Assembly (NCBI RefSeq): GCF_014873755.1
Contig: NZ_JADBEG010000001.1
Coordinates: 2,792,501-2,856,500 of the forward strand
Source of the DNA: Amycolatopsis lexingtonensis
GTDB taxonomy: Bacteria > Actinomycetota > Actinomycetes > Mycobacteriales > Pseudonocardiaceae
Direction: 5' to 3'
Length of the DNA: 64,000 bases
Shown: positions 1 to 7,668 of the stretch, piece after piece
How positions within the stretch are numbered: position 1 is the first letter of the stretch
Layout of the letters: the number at the start of each line of letters is the position of its first letter
Notes under the pieces: generated by a model
What the model saw: only the letters and a program-made list of their open reading frames with translations
Database searches by the model: none
What the model was told of the DNA's origin: nothing
Made by a program: the position numbers and the translations under genes

Positions 1-85
1 CCGCTGGTGCGAGACGTCGGTCTGCGGCGCCCGGCACAAGATGCGCGCCTACCGCGCCCGCCGCGCCGCGGCCAACGCGAACTGA
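1..85 (+). CDS. CGNR zinc-finger domain protein, C-terminal end (partial)
   Basis: Only the last 27 or so codons are inside the window. They read RWCETSVCGARHKMRAYRAR and then a short Ala/Asn tail before TGA. The pattern W-C-x4-C-G-x-R-x-K-x3-Y-R-x-R is the hallmark of the CGNR zinc finger that closes a family of about 180-residue actinobacterial proteins thought to bind nucleic acid as regulators. Here the third residue of CGNR is Ala, a mild variation. The N-terminal domain lies to the left of the window, so the start and neighbours cannot be judged. The frame is certain because the motif is continuous and the stop is followed at once by a terminator-like inverted repeat. Confidence 0.75.
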   Translation, partial: RWCETSVCGARHKMRAYRARRAAANAN

Positions 86-147
86 GCCCGGACCGCGAAC
101 GGCGGCGCGGCGACCGGAGGGCCGCCACGCCGCCGTTCGCCGGGCTC
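84..147. terminator. bidirectional terminator between convergent genes
   Basis: A long inverted repeat spans the gap between two convergent genes. Inner arms are GCGAACGGCGGCG (95-107) and CGCCGCCGTTCGC (128-140), a perfect 13-base match; outer arms are GAGCCC (84-89) and GGGCTC (142-147). The outer arms overlap both stop codons. There is no T run, as is usual in actinomycete terminators. Confidence 0.7.
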
Positions 148-1507
148 ACCAGCCGACCGCGACCACCAGCCACTGCGGGTCGCCGTGCGAGACGAACGAC
201 GACTGGGCCGCCACGTCGTCGTACGGGAAGCCGTACGCCAGGCGGTTGATGCCGTGGTCGTGCCAGAACTTGGCGTAGTAGTTCGCCGGAGCGCCCTGGT
301 AGTACTGCGCGGGGTCCTGCCACTGGGACTGCGGGAGGTGCGCCGTGTGCCGGTTGAGCGCCGCGCACATGTCGGGGTTGCCGGCCAGCGAGCCGGCGCA
401 GCCGGTGATGTTCGACGTGGGTTCGTTGACGCCCACCGACTGCGCGTAGGCGGTGAAGTAGTTCGCGTACCGGCCGCCCGCGCGGAAGTCCGGCGCGCTG
501 CCCGGCGCCGGGATCCGGTACGGCGCGTTCACCGTCGCCAGGTCCTTGAACTCCGTGGGCACCTCGGCCTGGAACCGCGCGAACGTGGCCGAGCGGTCCT
601 CCTGGAACAACCCGTAGTCGTCGCCGACCTGGACGTCGTAGCCGTCGTGGGCGTGCAGCCGCATGGCCAGCTTGAGCGCGAACGCGTCGACCCGGGTGGT
701 GTTGCCGTTGAAGACGTCCGGCCCGACGGTGAACTCGATGAAGTCGGCGTACTGGCCGTTCGGGGTGCCGAGGTAGAAGTACATCCGCCCGGCGGAGTTG
801 GCCGGCATGTCGATGTACGGCTGTTCGGCGATCGAGTGGGTCTGGCCGCCGAAGCTCCAGTACACCTGGCTGTCCGGGTACTTGCCGTTGGTGCGGTTGA
901 GGACCTTCACGGTGAGCACGTTCCGCGCGGCGGGGATGCTGCCGGTGTCGCCCCAGAACGAGTCCGGCGGCGTGCCCGGCTGCGTCGGGGTGGTGCCGCC
1001 ACCGGTGCCGTACACCTGGAACTCCCAGAGCGAGACGCCGTAGGGGGTCGCCCGCGCGGTGGTGTTCAGGCGCACGTACCGCCCGGCGCCGGTCACGTTC
1101 AGCGTCTGCGTGCCGCCGGTGCCGGTGGTCGTCTGGTACACAGTGGACCAGGTGGATCCGTTGTCGGACAGCTGGATCTGGTACGCCGTGGCGTAAGCGG
1201 CCTCCCAGCGCAGCACGACCTGGCTCACCGTCGCGGCCCCGCCGAGGTCGATCCGGATCCACTGTGGATCGCTGAACTGCGACGACCACCGGGTGGCGGT
1301 GTTCCCGTCCACCGCGGCGGCCGCGGGCGTTCCGGCGTTCTCCACCGAGGACGCCGTCACGGCTTTTCCTTGCGAGATCAGGGGGTCGGCGGCGTTCGCG
1401 GCGGGGGCGGCGAGCCCGAGCGCGGCGACCGCGAGAGCGGCGGCCACGGTCGCGAGGCGGCTGGTGGGTCCGCGACGGCGGGGCCGCGGCGGGGCGTTCG
1501 TGGGCAT
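146..1507 (-). CDS. secreted beta-1,3-glucanase, F5/8-type C (CBM32-like) domain plus GH64/thaumatin-like domain
   Basis: This 453-residue protein is probably an exported enzyme that cuts beta-1,3-glucan, such as fungal cell wall. Residues 1-40 form a signal peptide with an Arg-rich start (RPRRRGPTSR), an Ala/Leu core and an ANAADP-like cleavage region. Residues about 43-170 are a discoidin/F5-8 type C carbohydrate-binding fold (TRWSSQFSDPQWIRIDLGG, RYVRLNTTAR, LWEFQVYG). After a Thr/Pro/Gly linker, residues about 180-453 match the GH64-like fold shared with thaumatin-like proteins (QVYWSFGGQTHSI, PANSAGRMYFYLG, YYAKFWHDHGINRLAYGFPYDD). The ATG is preceded by GGGAGGAACC, a good ribosome site. 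It reads divergently from mug, with palindromes in the shared promoter region. Confidence 0.9.
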   Translation of the reverse strand: MPTNAPPRPRRRGPTSRLATVAAALAVAALGLAAPAANAADPLISQGKAVTASSVENAGTPAAAAVDGNTATRWSSQFSDPQWIRIDLGGAATVSQVVLRWEAAYATAYQIQLSDNGSTWSTVYQTTTGTGGTQTLNVTGAGRYVRLNTTARATPYGVSLWEFQVYGTGGGTTPTQPGTPPDSFWGDTGSIPAARNVLTVKVLNRTNGKYPDSQVYWSFGGQTHSIAEQPYIDMPANSAGRMYFYLGTPNGQYADFIEFTVGPDVFNGNTTRVDAFALKLAMRLHAHDGYDVQVGDDYGLFQEDRSATFARFQAEVPTEFKDLATVNAPYRIPAPGSAPDFRAGGRYANYFTAYAQSVGVNEPTSNITGCAGSLAGNPDMCAALNRHTAHLPQSQWQDPAQYYQGAPANYYAKFWHDHGINRLAYGFPYDDVAAQSSFVSHGDPQWLVVAVGW

Positions 1508-1647
1508 GGTTCCTCCCTGGCCGGGAAAGGTCGGACGCGCCGCCGGTCAGGGGGCGACGTCGTCCGGCTCGCCCCTGAGCGCCGGGCGGATGCCCACGGG
1601 GGCCGGCGGGGACGATCGGTAGAAAGGTTCATACCACCGGCACCGCC

Positions 1648-1664
1648 CTGTCAAGACTTGACAG
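1648..1664. promoter_or_regulatory. perfect 17-bp palindrome, candidate operator
   Basis: CTGTCAAGACTTGACAG is a perfect inverted repeat around a central A. Each arm also contains a TTGACA-type hexamer, so the palindrome could carry back-to-back -35 elements for the divergent glucanase and mug genes, or be a repressor site covering them. No regulator gene is adjacent within the window. Confidence 0.5.
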
Positions 1665-1687
1665 TCCGGCGCCGCGGAGCGATCCTC

Positions 1688-1699
1688 GGAACCGGTTCC
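1688..1699. promoter_or_regulatory. 12-bp palindrome with LacI-operator look
   Basis: GGAACCGGTTCC is a perfect palindrome with a central CG, the form of many LacI-family operators of actinomycete glycoside hydrolase genes. It lies about 180 bp upstream of the glucanase start and 31 bp before mug. Assignment to a LacI protein is inference. Confidence 0.35.
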
Positions 1700-1730
1700 A
1701 CCACCGGACGAAGACGCACCGCCGCCGGGG

Positions 1731-2300
1731 GTGTTCGATGGCGGTGTGCGGAAATCGGAAGAAGCTGCGGCCACCCTGCCGGACGTGCTCGCCGAGGGGC
1801 TGCGGGTGGTGTTCGCCGGCATCAACCCCGGCCTCTCGTCGGCGGCCGCCGGGCACAGCTTCCACACCCCAGGCAACCGGTTCTGGCCCGCGCTGCACCG
1901 ATCCGGCTTCACGCCGCGGCAGCTGCGCGCGGAGGAAGAACGGCTGCTGCTCGGGTGGGGGCTGGGCATCACGAGCATCGTGCGCCGCCCGACCGTCCGC
2001 GCCGCGCAGCTGTCGCGCGACGAACTCGTCGACGGCGGCCGGGACCTGGCCGAGCGGATCCGGGCGATCGGGCCGGAGTGGCTGGCGGTGCTGGGCGTGA
2101 CCGGCTACCGGACGGCGTTCGGCGCCCCGGGCGCCCGGCTCGGCCCGCAGACCGGCACGATCGGCGGCGCGCGGGTGTGGATCGTGCCCAACCCCAGCGG
2201 CCTCAACGCGCACTTCCCGCCTGCGGCATTGGCGGTCGAGTTCGCCAAGCTGCGCGTGGCCGCCGGGATACCCGACCGTTCCGGCGTCCTCGGCGGGTGA
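1731..2300 (+). CDS. mug: G/U mismatch-specific DNA glycosylase Mug
   Basis: Mug removes uracil and related bases from G:U or G:ethenocytosine mispairs, starting base-excision repair in the cytoplasm. The 189-residue product has the full family signature: GINPGLSSAAAGHSFHTPGNRFWPALHRSGF near the N-terminus, where the N of INPG is the active-site residue, and the C-terminal loop NPSGLNAHF. Between them RPTVRAAQLSRDEL and GPQTGTIGG match the Escherichia coli enzyme. The length is slightly above the usual 165-180 because of N-terminal residues. The GTG at 1731 and an internal GTG at 1746 are both possible starts; neither has a strong ribosome site. It is a single-gene unit convergent with the hydrolase that follows. 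Confidence 0.92.
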   Translation: MFDGGVRKSEEAAATLPDVLAEGLRVVFAGINPGLSSAAAGHSFHTPGNRFWPALHRSGFTPRQLRAEEERLLLGWGLGITSIVRRPTVRAAQLSRDELVDGGRDLAERIRAIGPEWLAVLGVTGYRTAFGAPGARLGPQTGTIGGARVWIVPNPSGLNAHFPPAALAVEFAKLRVAAGIPDRSGVLGG

Positions 2301-2309
2301 AGTCCCGAC

Positions 2310-3527
2310 TCAAGCCAGCGGGAACCGCTTACCCAGCCACTCGGCGATCTCCGCGGCCGCGAGCTCGTTCCCGGTGGGCTCCCCTTCGGCGATCGCCGCC
2401 CCGAAGTGGAGGCCGCGCACCTTGGCCGTGGTCAGGTCCGCCGCGCCGAGGGCCTCGATCATGCGGCGCGCGTCCGCGGGGAACGCGGCCTGGTCGCCGG
2501 TCAGTTCCAGGTACAGCGTCGGGACTTCGACGCCCGGCGCGCAGCGGACGAAGTCGGCGTACGAACTCAAGCCGGACCAAGTCGACAGCCACGCTTCGGG
2601 CGTGCTCAGGCGGCCGAAGCCGACCAGTCCGTAGTCGATCAGGTCGGGGCGCTTGCCGAACAGGGAGCCGTACGGCCGTGCGCTGGGGTCGAGGGTGAGG
2701 TCGACCGTGCGCGGATCGGCGTCCGTGCGGAACACCGTCAGGATCCGGGGTGCCAGTGCGCGCCGCCGATCGGCGGCCCGGCCGCCGGACTTGAACGCCG
2801 CGCGTGCTTCGGCCGCACGCGCGAGGTGGGCGCGGGCGATCGCGTCGATGCGGGCCACCCGGTCGCGCTGCGCCGCGCGGTAGCGCTCCAGGAACTCCGG
2901 CGGGTAGCGGGAAGTCCCCGGTGGCTCGGCGAACCCGTTGGCCGGGCTGAAGGGGTCGAGCTCGGGCACCACCGACAGCGGGTCAGCCTCGTCGGCCACC
3001 GAAGGGTCGATGCACGCCAGCAGCAGCTTGCCCTGACCGGGGTGCGGCGCGAGGAAGACGGCGCCGTCCGGCACCGGCATCTCCGCCTCCGCCAGCCCGG
3101 TCGGCCGCCCGCCCGGCGTGGTCCTCACGCGGTCCGCCGAGGACGCCTGCTCGCAGTAGTACGCGAACAGCGTGCCACCGCCGGAGTGGCCGAGCACCAC
3201 CACCGCGTCGAAACCCCGCTCCCGCAGGAAGACCTGCCCGACGGCGACGTCCAGCAGCGCCTGCTCGTGGACCAGGTTCAAGTCGTTGTTGACCGAGCGG
3301 GCGTGCTGGGTCCAGACCGCCACGCCGGCCCGCAGCAGCAAGGGAACCAGCGGGTGGTGCGTCAGGTCCTGGCGCGGGTGCATCAGGCACACGACCGTGG
3401 TCGCACCGGGCACAGTGGACAGAACCCCGCGCACGGTCGCGCCGTCCGCGGTGGTCAGCTCGTGCACGGTCGAGGCCGGCCGATCACCGGCGGCGAGGTA
3501 GCGGCCGGCACCCAGGCGCTCGCTCAC
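2310..3527 (-). CDS. alpha/beta hydrolase of the catabolic locus
   Basis: This 405-residue cytoplasmic hydrolase is the last gene of a three-gene unit. The nucleophile elbow is clear in VVVLGHSGGGTLFAYYCEQ (Ser in GHSGG), with a preceding beta strand and a late FGAAIAEGE region that may carry the histidine. The GTG start overlaps the stop of the upstream small gene (GTGA), which shows translational coupling and decides the start; 24 further in-frame codons upstream would lie within the neighbour. In the setting of a ring-degrading cluster it could cleave a C-C bond or a thioester or ester product, but no substrate can be read from the sequence. It is longer than the usual 280-residue hydrolases, with a helical insertion in the middle. 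Confidence 0.8.
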   Translation of the reverse strand: MSERLGAGRYLAAGDRPASTVHELTTADGATVRGVLSTVPGATTVVCLMHPRQDLTHHPLVPLLLRAGVAVWTQHARSVNNDLNLVHEQALLDVAVGQVFLRERGFDAVVVLGHSGGGTLFAYYCEQASSADRVRTTPGGRPTGLAEAEMPVPDGAVFLAPHPGQGKLLLACIDPSVADEADPLSVVPELDPFSPANGFAEPPGTSRYPPEFLERYRAAQRDRVARIDAIARAHLARAAEARAAFKSGGRAADRRRALAPRILTVFRTDADPRTVDLTLDPSARPYGSLFGKRPDLIDYGLVGFGRLSTPEAWLSTWSGLSSYADFVRCAPGVEVPTLYLELTGDQAAFPADARRMIEALGAADLTTAKVRGLHFGAAIAEGEPTGNELAAAEIAEWLGKRFPLA

Positions 3528-3772
3528 ACCGGCTCCACGCGAAGGGCGTTCTTGTCGTGCTGGGTGATCCGGCTGTCGCGGGCGACCCCGGCAACGCACG
3601 AGTACCAGACGGCGTGCCGGCAGCTCGTGGCCCGCCGGTCCACCTCGATCGCGCCGGCCGCGCTGATCTCGAAGTACGGCCCGATCCGCCCGACGCGCAC
3701 CGCGGGGTCTTCGGCGGCGATCTTGGCCACGGCGGTGTTTTCGGGGACGTCGAGGACGTAGAGCGCGGTCAT
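3524..3772 (-). CDS. small conserved-looking protein of unknown function (82 aa)
   Basis: A small acidic-to-neutral protein starting MTALYVLDVPENTAVAKIAA. I do not recognise the family. It has no signal peptide, membrane segment or metal motif; two Cys residues flank a conserved-looking stretch (TSCRHAVWYSCVAGV), and the overall look is a compact alpha/beta protein. It overlaps the VOC gene upstream and the hydrolase downstream by ATGA and GTGA, so it is firmly embedded in the operon and is likely a subunit or accessory factor of the VOC protein or hydrolase. Codon use equals its neighbours. Confidence 0.75.
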   Translation of the reverse strand: MTALYVLDVPENTAVAKIAAEDPAVRVGRIGPYFEISAAGAIEVDRRATSCRHAVWYSCVAGVARDSRITQHDKNALRVEPV

Positions 3773-4398
3773 CGCGCGGGAACCCAGTCGGCCGCGCGCT
3801 CGACGATCAGCTCCGCCTTGCGCGCCAGCAGCTTCCCGAACGACGGCTCCGGCTCGCCGACGACGTCGAGCAGCGCGTCGATGGTGAGGTTCGCGTCCAG
3901 GTCCTCCTGCGGCGTGACCGGGCGCATGGCGCGCGTGATCTCGAACATGTAGCCGTTCGGGTCGTGCGTGTAGATCGACTCGATGGTCTCGTGCTGGATC
4001 TGCATTTCGACCGGCCAGTCGCTGGCGTCGAGCCGGCGCCGGTACTCCAGCAGGTCTTCCTCGTTCTCGACGTGGATCGCGAGGTGCCGCGACCGCACGA
4101 AGTACTCCGGGACGTCCGCGCCGAACCGCGCGTAGACGTCGCCCTTGGCGGCCGGGGTTCCGCCGATCGCCGGGGTGGTGCCGAAGTAGTAGAAGAACGC
4201 GATCCGGTCTCCGTTGCCGATGTCGAAGAAGAAGTGGATGAAGTCGGGGTGGTCCTCCGGGCCCCAGCCCGCCGCGCAGATCGAGTGGACGACGGGGAAA
4301 CCCAGCACGTCCCGGTAGAAGCGCACGGTGCCGGCGGGGTCGAAGGTGGGGAACGCGACGTGGTCGACGCCCCGCACCCGGTGGTCCAGCTCGGTCAT
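3769..4398 (-). CDS. VOC-superfamily protein (extradiol dioxygenase/glyoxalase fold)
   Basis: A 209-residue protein with one clear vicinal-oxygen-chelate unit. The metal-binding pattern is visible as His13 in GVDHVAFPT, a histidine in VRSRHLAIHV (residues 102-110) and Glu153 in NGYMFEITR, the usual H-H-E set. The region FFFDIGNGDRIAFFYYFG is typical of ring-cleavage or lyase members rather than antibiotic-binding ones. A C-terminal helix (ANLTIDALLDVVGEPEPSFGKLL) is an extension beyond the fold. It opens the three-gene unit and has its own promoter region with an inverted repeat. In this locus it may open a hydroxylated ring or isomerise a product; which of these is inference. Confidence 0.85.
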   Translation of the reverse strand: MTELDHRVRGVDHVAFPTFDPAGTVRFYRDVLGFPVVHSICAAGWGPEDHPDFIHFFFDIGNGDRIAFFYYFGTTPAIGGTPAAKGDVYARFGADVPEYFVRSRHLAIHVENEEDLLEYRRRLDASDWPVEMQIQHETIESIYTHDPNGYMFEITRAMRPVTPQEDLDANLTIDALLDVVGEPEPSFGKLLARKAELIVERAADWVPAR

Positions 4399-4485
4399 GA
4401 CATACCTCCCGCGTAGTTCTCGTGGGGTTCACGCTACGCGGAAGTCAACGAGTGCGTCAATATTCTGACGCCTGTGCTGAACGCC
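4399..4485 (-). promoter_or_regulatory. promoter gap of the VOC unit with inverted repeat
   Basis: The gap between the tetR stop and the VOC start holds an inverted repeat at 4455-4470, with arms CGTCA and TGACG around an AT-rich centre (AATATTC-like). On the minus strand TTGACG within it could serve as a -35 hexamer. Similar TGACG half-sites occur in the hyuA/monooxygenase divergent promoter, which suggests one regulator, probably the TetR protein of this cluster. Confidence 0.45.
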
Positions 4486-5199
4486 TCAGATGTCGAGGAT
4501 GCGCTCGAGGTGGTCCAGGTCCTGACGCAGCATCTTCAACGCTGCCGCCGGCCCTTCCCCGTCCAGAACGTGCTGGTCAGCCCGCTGCAACGCACCCACC
4601 GCCATGTCGGCCAGCTGCTCGACGACCGACTCCGCCGAATCCCGCCCGCCCGGGGTGAACCACCACGCCACCCAGTTGCACATGCCCAGCACGCCGAGCG
4701 CGGCGACGCGGCCGTCGACCGGGCGGAAGCGGCCCGCTCGCACGCCGTCCTCGATGACGGCCGCGATGGTCTTCAGGACCGCGCGGCGGCCCTCGTCGTA
4801 GGCCTCGGTCAGCTCCGCGGGCAGCTCGGCCTCCGAGCGGATGAGCAGCCGGAAGCGCTCCGGCTGGCGGGCGCGGCGGCCGACGATGATCTCCACGATG
4901 CCGCGCAGCTTGGCCACCGGGTCGAGGTCGCGCGCCACCAGCTCGGTGAGCTCTTCCAGGGGCCCGTTGGTGACCTCGGTGACGAGCTTCGCCAGGAGCT
5001 CTTCCTTGCTCTTGACGTAGTAGTAGAGCGCGGGCCGCGTGATGCCCATGGCATCGGCGATGTCCTGCAGGCTGGTGCCGGCGAACCCGCGCTCGGCGAA
5101 CAGCCGGGTGGCGTGCTCGTAGAGCTCGTTCTCCACCAGCTCCCGCCGGGACGTGGTCGCCTTTTCGCGGGACCCGCCCCGCGGTGTGCTGCCGCTCAT
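4486..5199 (-). CDS. TetR/AcrR-family regulator of the catabolic locus
   Basis: A 237-residue repressor. Residues about 17-65 are a TetR helix-turn-helix (RRELVENELYEHATRLFAERGFAGTSLQDIADAMGITRPALYYYVKSKEELLAKLV) and the rest is the all-helical ligand-binding domain. The N-terminus is a charged tail (STPRGGSREKATTSRR). The ATG overlaps the stop of the upstream maleate-isomerase-like gene (ATGA), so the regulator is the last gene of the operon it probably controls, giving autoregulation. The likely inducer is the pathway substrate or its CoA thioester; this is inference. Candidate operators with TGACG half-sites lie before the VOC gene and in the hyuA divergent gap. Confidence 0.92.
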   Translation of the reverse strand: MSGSTPRGGSREKATTSRRELVENELYEHATRLFAERGFAGTSLQDIADAMGITRPALYYYVKSKEELLAKLVTEVTNGPLEELTELVARDLDPVAKLRGIVEIIVGRRARQPERFRLLIRSEAELPAELTEAYDEGRRAVLKTIAAVIEDGVRAGRFRPVDGRVAALGVLGMCNWVAWWFTPGGRDSAESVVEQLADMAVGALQRADQHVLDGEGPAAALKMLRQDLDHLERILDI

Positions 5200-5945
5200 C
5201 CCTGAGATGGTAGAGGTCCCGCCAGCAGCCGCCCGGCTCCCGGCAGGCGCGGCGCCAGGTTCAGCCGCCGCAGCAGCGCGTACGCCCCGGCCGTGGCCGC
5301 CGACAGCACGGGCAGCCCGAACTCCTCCTCCGCCGGCTCGACCAGGTCCAGCGACGGCATCTGCACGCACGCGGAGATGACCAGCGCGTCGGCGTCCGCC
5401 AGGTCCAGGCCGCGGGCGGCGGCCAGCACGCGGTCGCCGGGGATGCAGCCGACCTCGGCGTTGTCCCCGACCTCCAGGGCCGCCCAGTCGACGACGTCGA
5501 AGCCCTCCGCGCGCAGGTAGCCGACCACTTCCTCGGCCAGCGGCCGCAAGTACGGCGTCACGAGGGCGATCCGGCGGGCGCCGAGCGCGCGCAGGCCCTC
5601 GACGAGGGCGCCGGCGCTGGACAGCACGGCCGGGTGCGCGCCGCGCGCCGACAGCTGCCCCTCGACGAACTTCTCGGTGCGCTCGTGCTCGCCCGGGCCC
5701 TGCGCCATGACCGCGACGAGGCAGGCGTAGAGGAGAGCGTCGACGCCCGCGTCGGCCAGCTCGTCGACGCACCGCTCGCGTTGCGCGTTCATCGCGCGCA
5801 GCTCCTCCGGCGACACCCGGTGCATGCGCATCCGGCTGCTGTGGAAGGAAAACTCCTCGGGATGCCGCGCGAGCAGCGCCGGGACCTCCGTCTCCACGGT
5901 GACGTTCGAGCTGGGGACGACGAGCCCGATCCGGTGCGGGGTCAC
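5196..5945 (-). CDS. maleate cis-trans isomerase-like protein (Asp/Glu racemase superfamily)
   Basis: A 249-residue cytoplasmic enzyme. The start GLVVPSSNVTVETEVPALL is the signature of the maleate isomerase and arylmalonate decarboxylase group. The two cysteines used for catalysis in maleate isomerase have counterparts here: Cys75 (LLYACLVAV) and Cys193 (ISACVQMPS). Maleate isomerase turns maleate into fumarate at the end of nicotinate or gentisate-type routes, which would suit a ring-degradation operon, but other members act on different diacids. The GTG start overlaps the ligase stop (GTGA) and the stop overlaps tetR (ATGA), so expression is coupled on both sides. Confidence 0.85.
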   Translation of the reverse strand: MTPHRIGLVVPSSNVTVETEVPALLARHPEEFSFHSSRMRMHRVSPEELRAMNAQRERCVDELADAGVDALLYACLVAVMAQGPGEHERTEKFVEGQLSARGAHPAVLSSAGALVEGLRALGARRIALVTPYLRPLAEEVVGYLRAEGFDVVDWAALEVGDNAEVGCIPGDRVLAAARGLDLADADALVISACVQMPSLDLVEPAEEEFGLPVLSAATAGAYALLRRLNLAPRLPGAGRLLAGPLPSQG

Positions 5946-7591
5946 GGGTTTCCTCCTTGTTCGGTGGCGAGCTTCGCGGCGATCTCCGCCTGCAAGCGCT
6001 TCTTGTCGAGCTTCCCGACGACGGTCCGCGGGAGCTCGGGGACGACTTCGACGCGTTCGGGCCACTTGAACTTCGCGACGCCGTGCTCGGCGAAGTGGCG
6101 CTGGACGTCGGGCAGGCCGAGGGGCCCGCCGGTGACGAACGCGCACGTCCGCTCGCCGAGGCGCGGGTCCGGCATGGCCACGACGGCGGCCGCGGTGACG
6201 CTGGGGTGGCGCAGCAAGAGCAGTTCGATCTCTTCGGCGTTGATCTTCTCGCCGCCGCGGTTGATGACGTCCTTGAGCCGGCCTTCGATGGCCACGTACC
6301 GGACGCCGTCGATGACCTGCACCGAAGCGAGGTCGCCGGTGCGGTAGAAGCCGTCGGCGGTGAACGCGCGCGCGTTGTGCTCGGCGGCGTCGAAGTAGCC
6401 GCGCAGGGTGTACGGGCCGCGGCAGCACAGTTCGCCGACCTCGCCGTCCGGGACCTCTTCTCCGGCACCGGGTTCGAGCACGCGGACTTCGTCCACTTCG
6501 GACAGCGGGGTGCCGACGGTGGTGGCGCGCGCGAGCCGCGGGGCGCCGGGCCGGGTGGTGAGGAACAGGCCCTCCCCCATGCCGAACAGCTGCCCCGACC
6601 ACAGCCCGCGGCGCTCGAGGTCGTCGAACAACGCGGGCGGCACCTTCGTGCCGGACAGCACGACCTGCGTCAGCGAGGCCGCCGCCGCGGCGAACGCGGG
6701 GTGGCCGACGGCGCCGAAATGGCCGTGGCCCAGCAGGACGTGCGTGGCTTTCTCGCGGGCGAGCAGCGGCAGGGAGCGGTCGAGGTCGGCGGTGCCGAGG
6801 ACCAGGCACGCGCCGACGCTGTGCGCGCCGTGCAGGGCGCAGACGATCCCGGCGTTGTGCACGATCGGGATGAGGTGCGCGACCCGCGTTTCCGGCGTCC
6901 AGCCCCAGGACTCGGCGTAGGCGAGGGCGTTGTACCAGTACTCGGCGTGCAGCCGCGGGATCACCTTCGGCACGCCGGTGGTGCCGCCGGAGAGCTGGAA
7001 GACCGCGACGTCGTCCGGGCCGATCCCGGCCTGGATGTCCTCGACCGTCTTGCGCGCGGTGCCCAGGTCGAGGTCCCGCCCGAGGTGCTCGACGGAGACC
7101 CCGCGCGGGTCGTCGCCGAGCACGAGGACGTGCCGCAGCGTCGGGTGGTCGCGGCCTTGCTCGGCGGCGAAGCCGACGAGGTCGAACCCGCCCGTCTCCA
7201 CCAGGTGGGCCACGGCGCCGACGCGGCGGCTGACCTCGCCGATCTCATGCGCGCGGTGCGCGGCCAGGGTGCACACCGGCACCAGGCCCGCCTTGAGGAC
7301 GCCGTACCAGGCCAGCACCGTGCCGAGCCGGTTGGTCGTCTGGAAGAGCACGGGGTCGCCCGGCACCAGACCGAGCCCCGCGAGCCCGGCCGCCAGCAGG
7401 TCGGTGCGCTCGTCCAGCTCGCGGAAGGTGACCCGGCCGTCGAGCGCGACGACGGCGTCCCGGTCCGGGTGCGCCCGCGCGATCCGATGCAGCTGCCCGG
7501 CGATCGTGGCGGTCCCCCACAGGCCGCCGTCCCGGTACGCGTGCACGACGTCGGCCGGGTAGGGAACGACCTTGGCACCCCAGCGGCTCAT
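5942..7591 (-). CDS. AMP-forming acyl/aryl acid ligase, EntE-like
   Basis: A 549-residue adenylate-forming enzyme that activates a carboxylic acid as an acyl-AMP and probably passes it to CoA. The A3 phosphate-binding loop is VFQLSGGTTGVPKVIPRLH (about residues 198-215), which is close to 2,3-dihydroxybenzoate-AMP ligases (EntE/DhbE) and salicylate ligases. Later motifs are GFYRTGDLASV, RLKDVINRGGEKINAEEIE (hinge) and RTVVGKLDKKRLQ with the C-terminal catalytic Lys. The EntE-like loop suggests an aromatic acid substrate. No carrier protein gene is near, which favours CoA or a free adenylate over nonribosomal synthesis. It is coupled upstream to a 26-codon ORF and downstream to the isomerase-like gene. 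Confidence 0.88.
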   Translation of the reverse strand: MSRWGAKVVPYPADVVHAYRDGGLWGTATIAGQLHRIARAHPDRDAVVALDGRVTFRELDERTDLLAAGLAGLGLVPGDPVLFQTTNRLGTVLAWYGVLKAGLVPVCTLAAHRAHEIGEVSRRVGAVAHLVETGGFDLVGFAAEQGRDHPTLRHVLVLGDDPRGVSVEHLGRDLDLGTARKTVEDIQAGIGPDDVAVFQLSGGTTGVPKVIPRLHAEYWYNALAYAESWGWTPETRVAHLIPIVHNAGIVCALHGAHSVGACLVLGTADLDRSLPLLAREKATHVLLGHGHFGAVGHPAFAAAAASLTQVVLSGTKVPPALFDDLERRGLWSGQLFGMGEGLFLTTRPGAPRLARATTVGTPLSEVDEVRVLEPGAGEEVPDGEVGELCCRGPYTLRGYFDAAEHNARAFTADGFYRTGDLASVQVIDGVRYVAIEGRLKDVINRGGEKINAEEIELLLLRHPSVTAAAVVAMPDPRLGERTCAFVTGGPLGLPDVQRHFAEHGVAKFKWPERVEVVPELPRTVVGKLDKKRLQAEIAAKLATEQGGNP

Positions 7592-7668
7592 GCGCCCCCC
7601 TCACTGACGCTCGGCGCCACCTGAGCCGGAAGCGCAGTGTCCGATGATTCGCTCACAAGCTCGCTCAT
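7588..7668 (-). CDS. 26-residue mini-ORF linking monooxygenase and ligase genes
   Basis: ATG at 7668 overlaps the stop of the monooxygenase gene (ATGA) and its own TGA overlaps the start of the ligase gene (ATGA). The predicted peptide starts MSELVSESSDTALPAQVAPS and ends GGA. It is Ser/Val/Ala-rich, without a hydrophobic helix, and is unlike any protein I know. The exact fit between two genes, with the same coupling used across the operon, suggests it is translated, either as a coupling ORF that carries ribosomes to the ligase or as a small partner. It could also be chance in a 73-bp gap. Confidence 0.45.
   Translation of the reverse strand: MSELVSESSDTALPAQVAPSVSEGGA

Noticed and set aside
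3527..3599. Longer N-terminus for the alpha/beta hydrolase
   Set aside because: The extra 24 codons lie within the upstream gene and read as its shadow; the GTG in a GTGA overlap is the natural start.
4422..5205. Plus-strand frames across tetR
   Set aside because: Shadow readings of the TetR gene; the minus-strand protein has a full helix-turn-helix and ligand domain.
5957..7624. Open frame opposite the ligase gene
   Set aside because: Overlaps a complete adenylate-forming enzyme with all motifs; the opposite reading has none.
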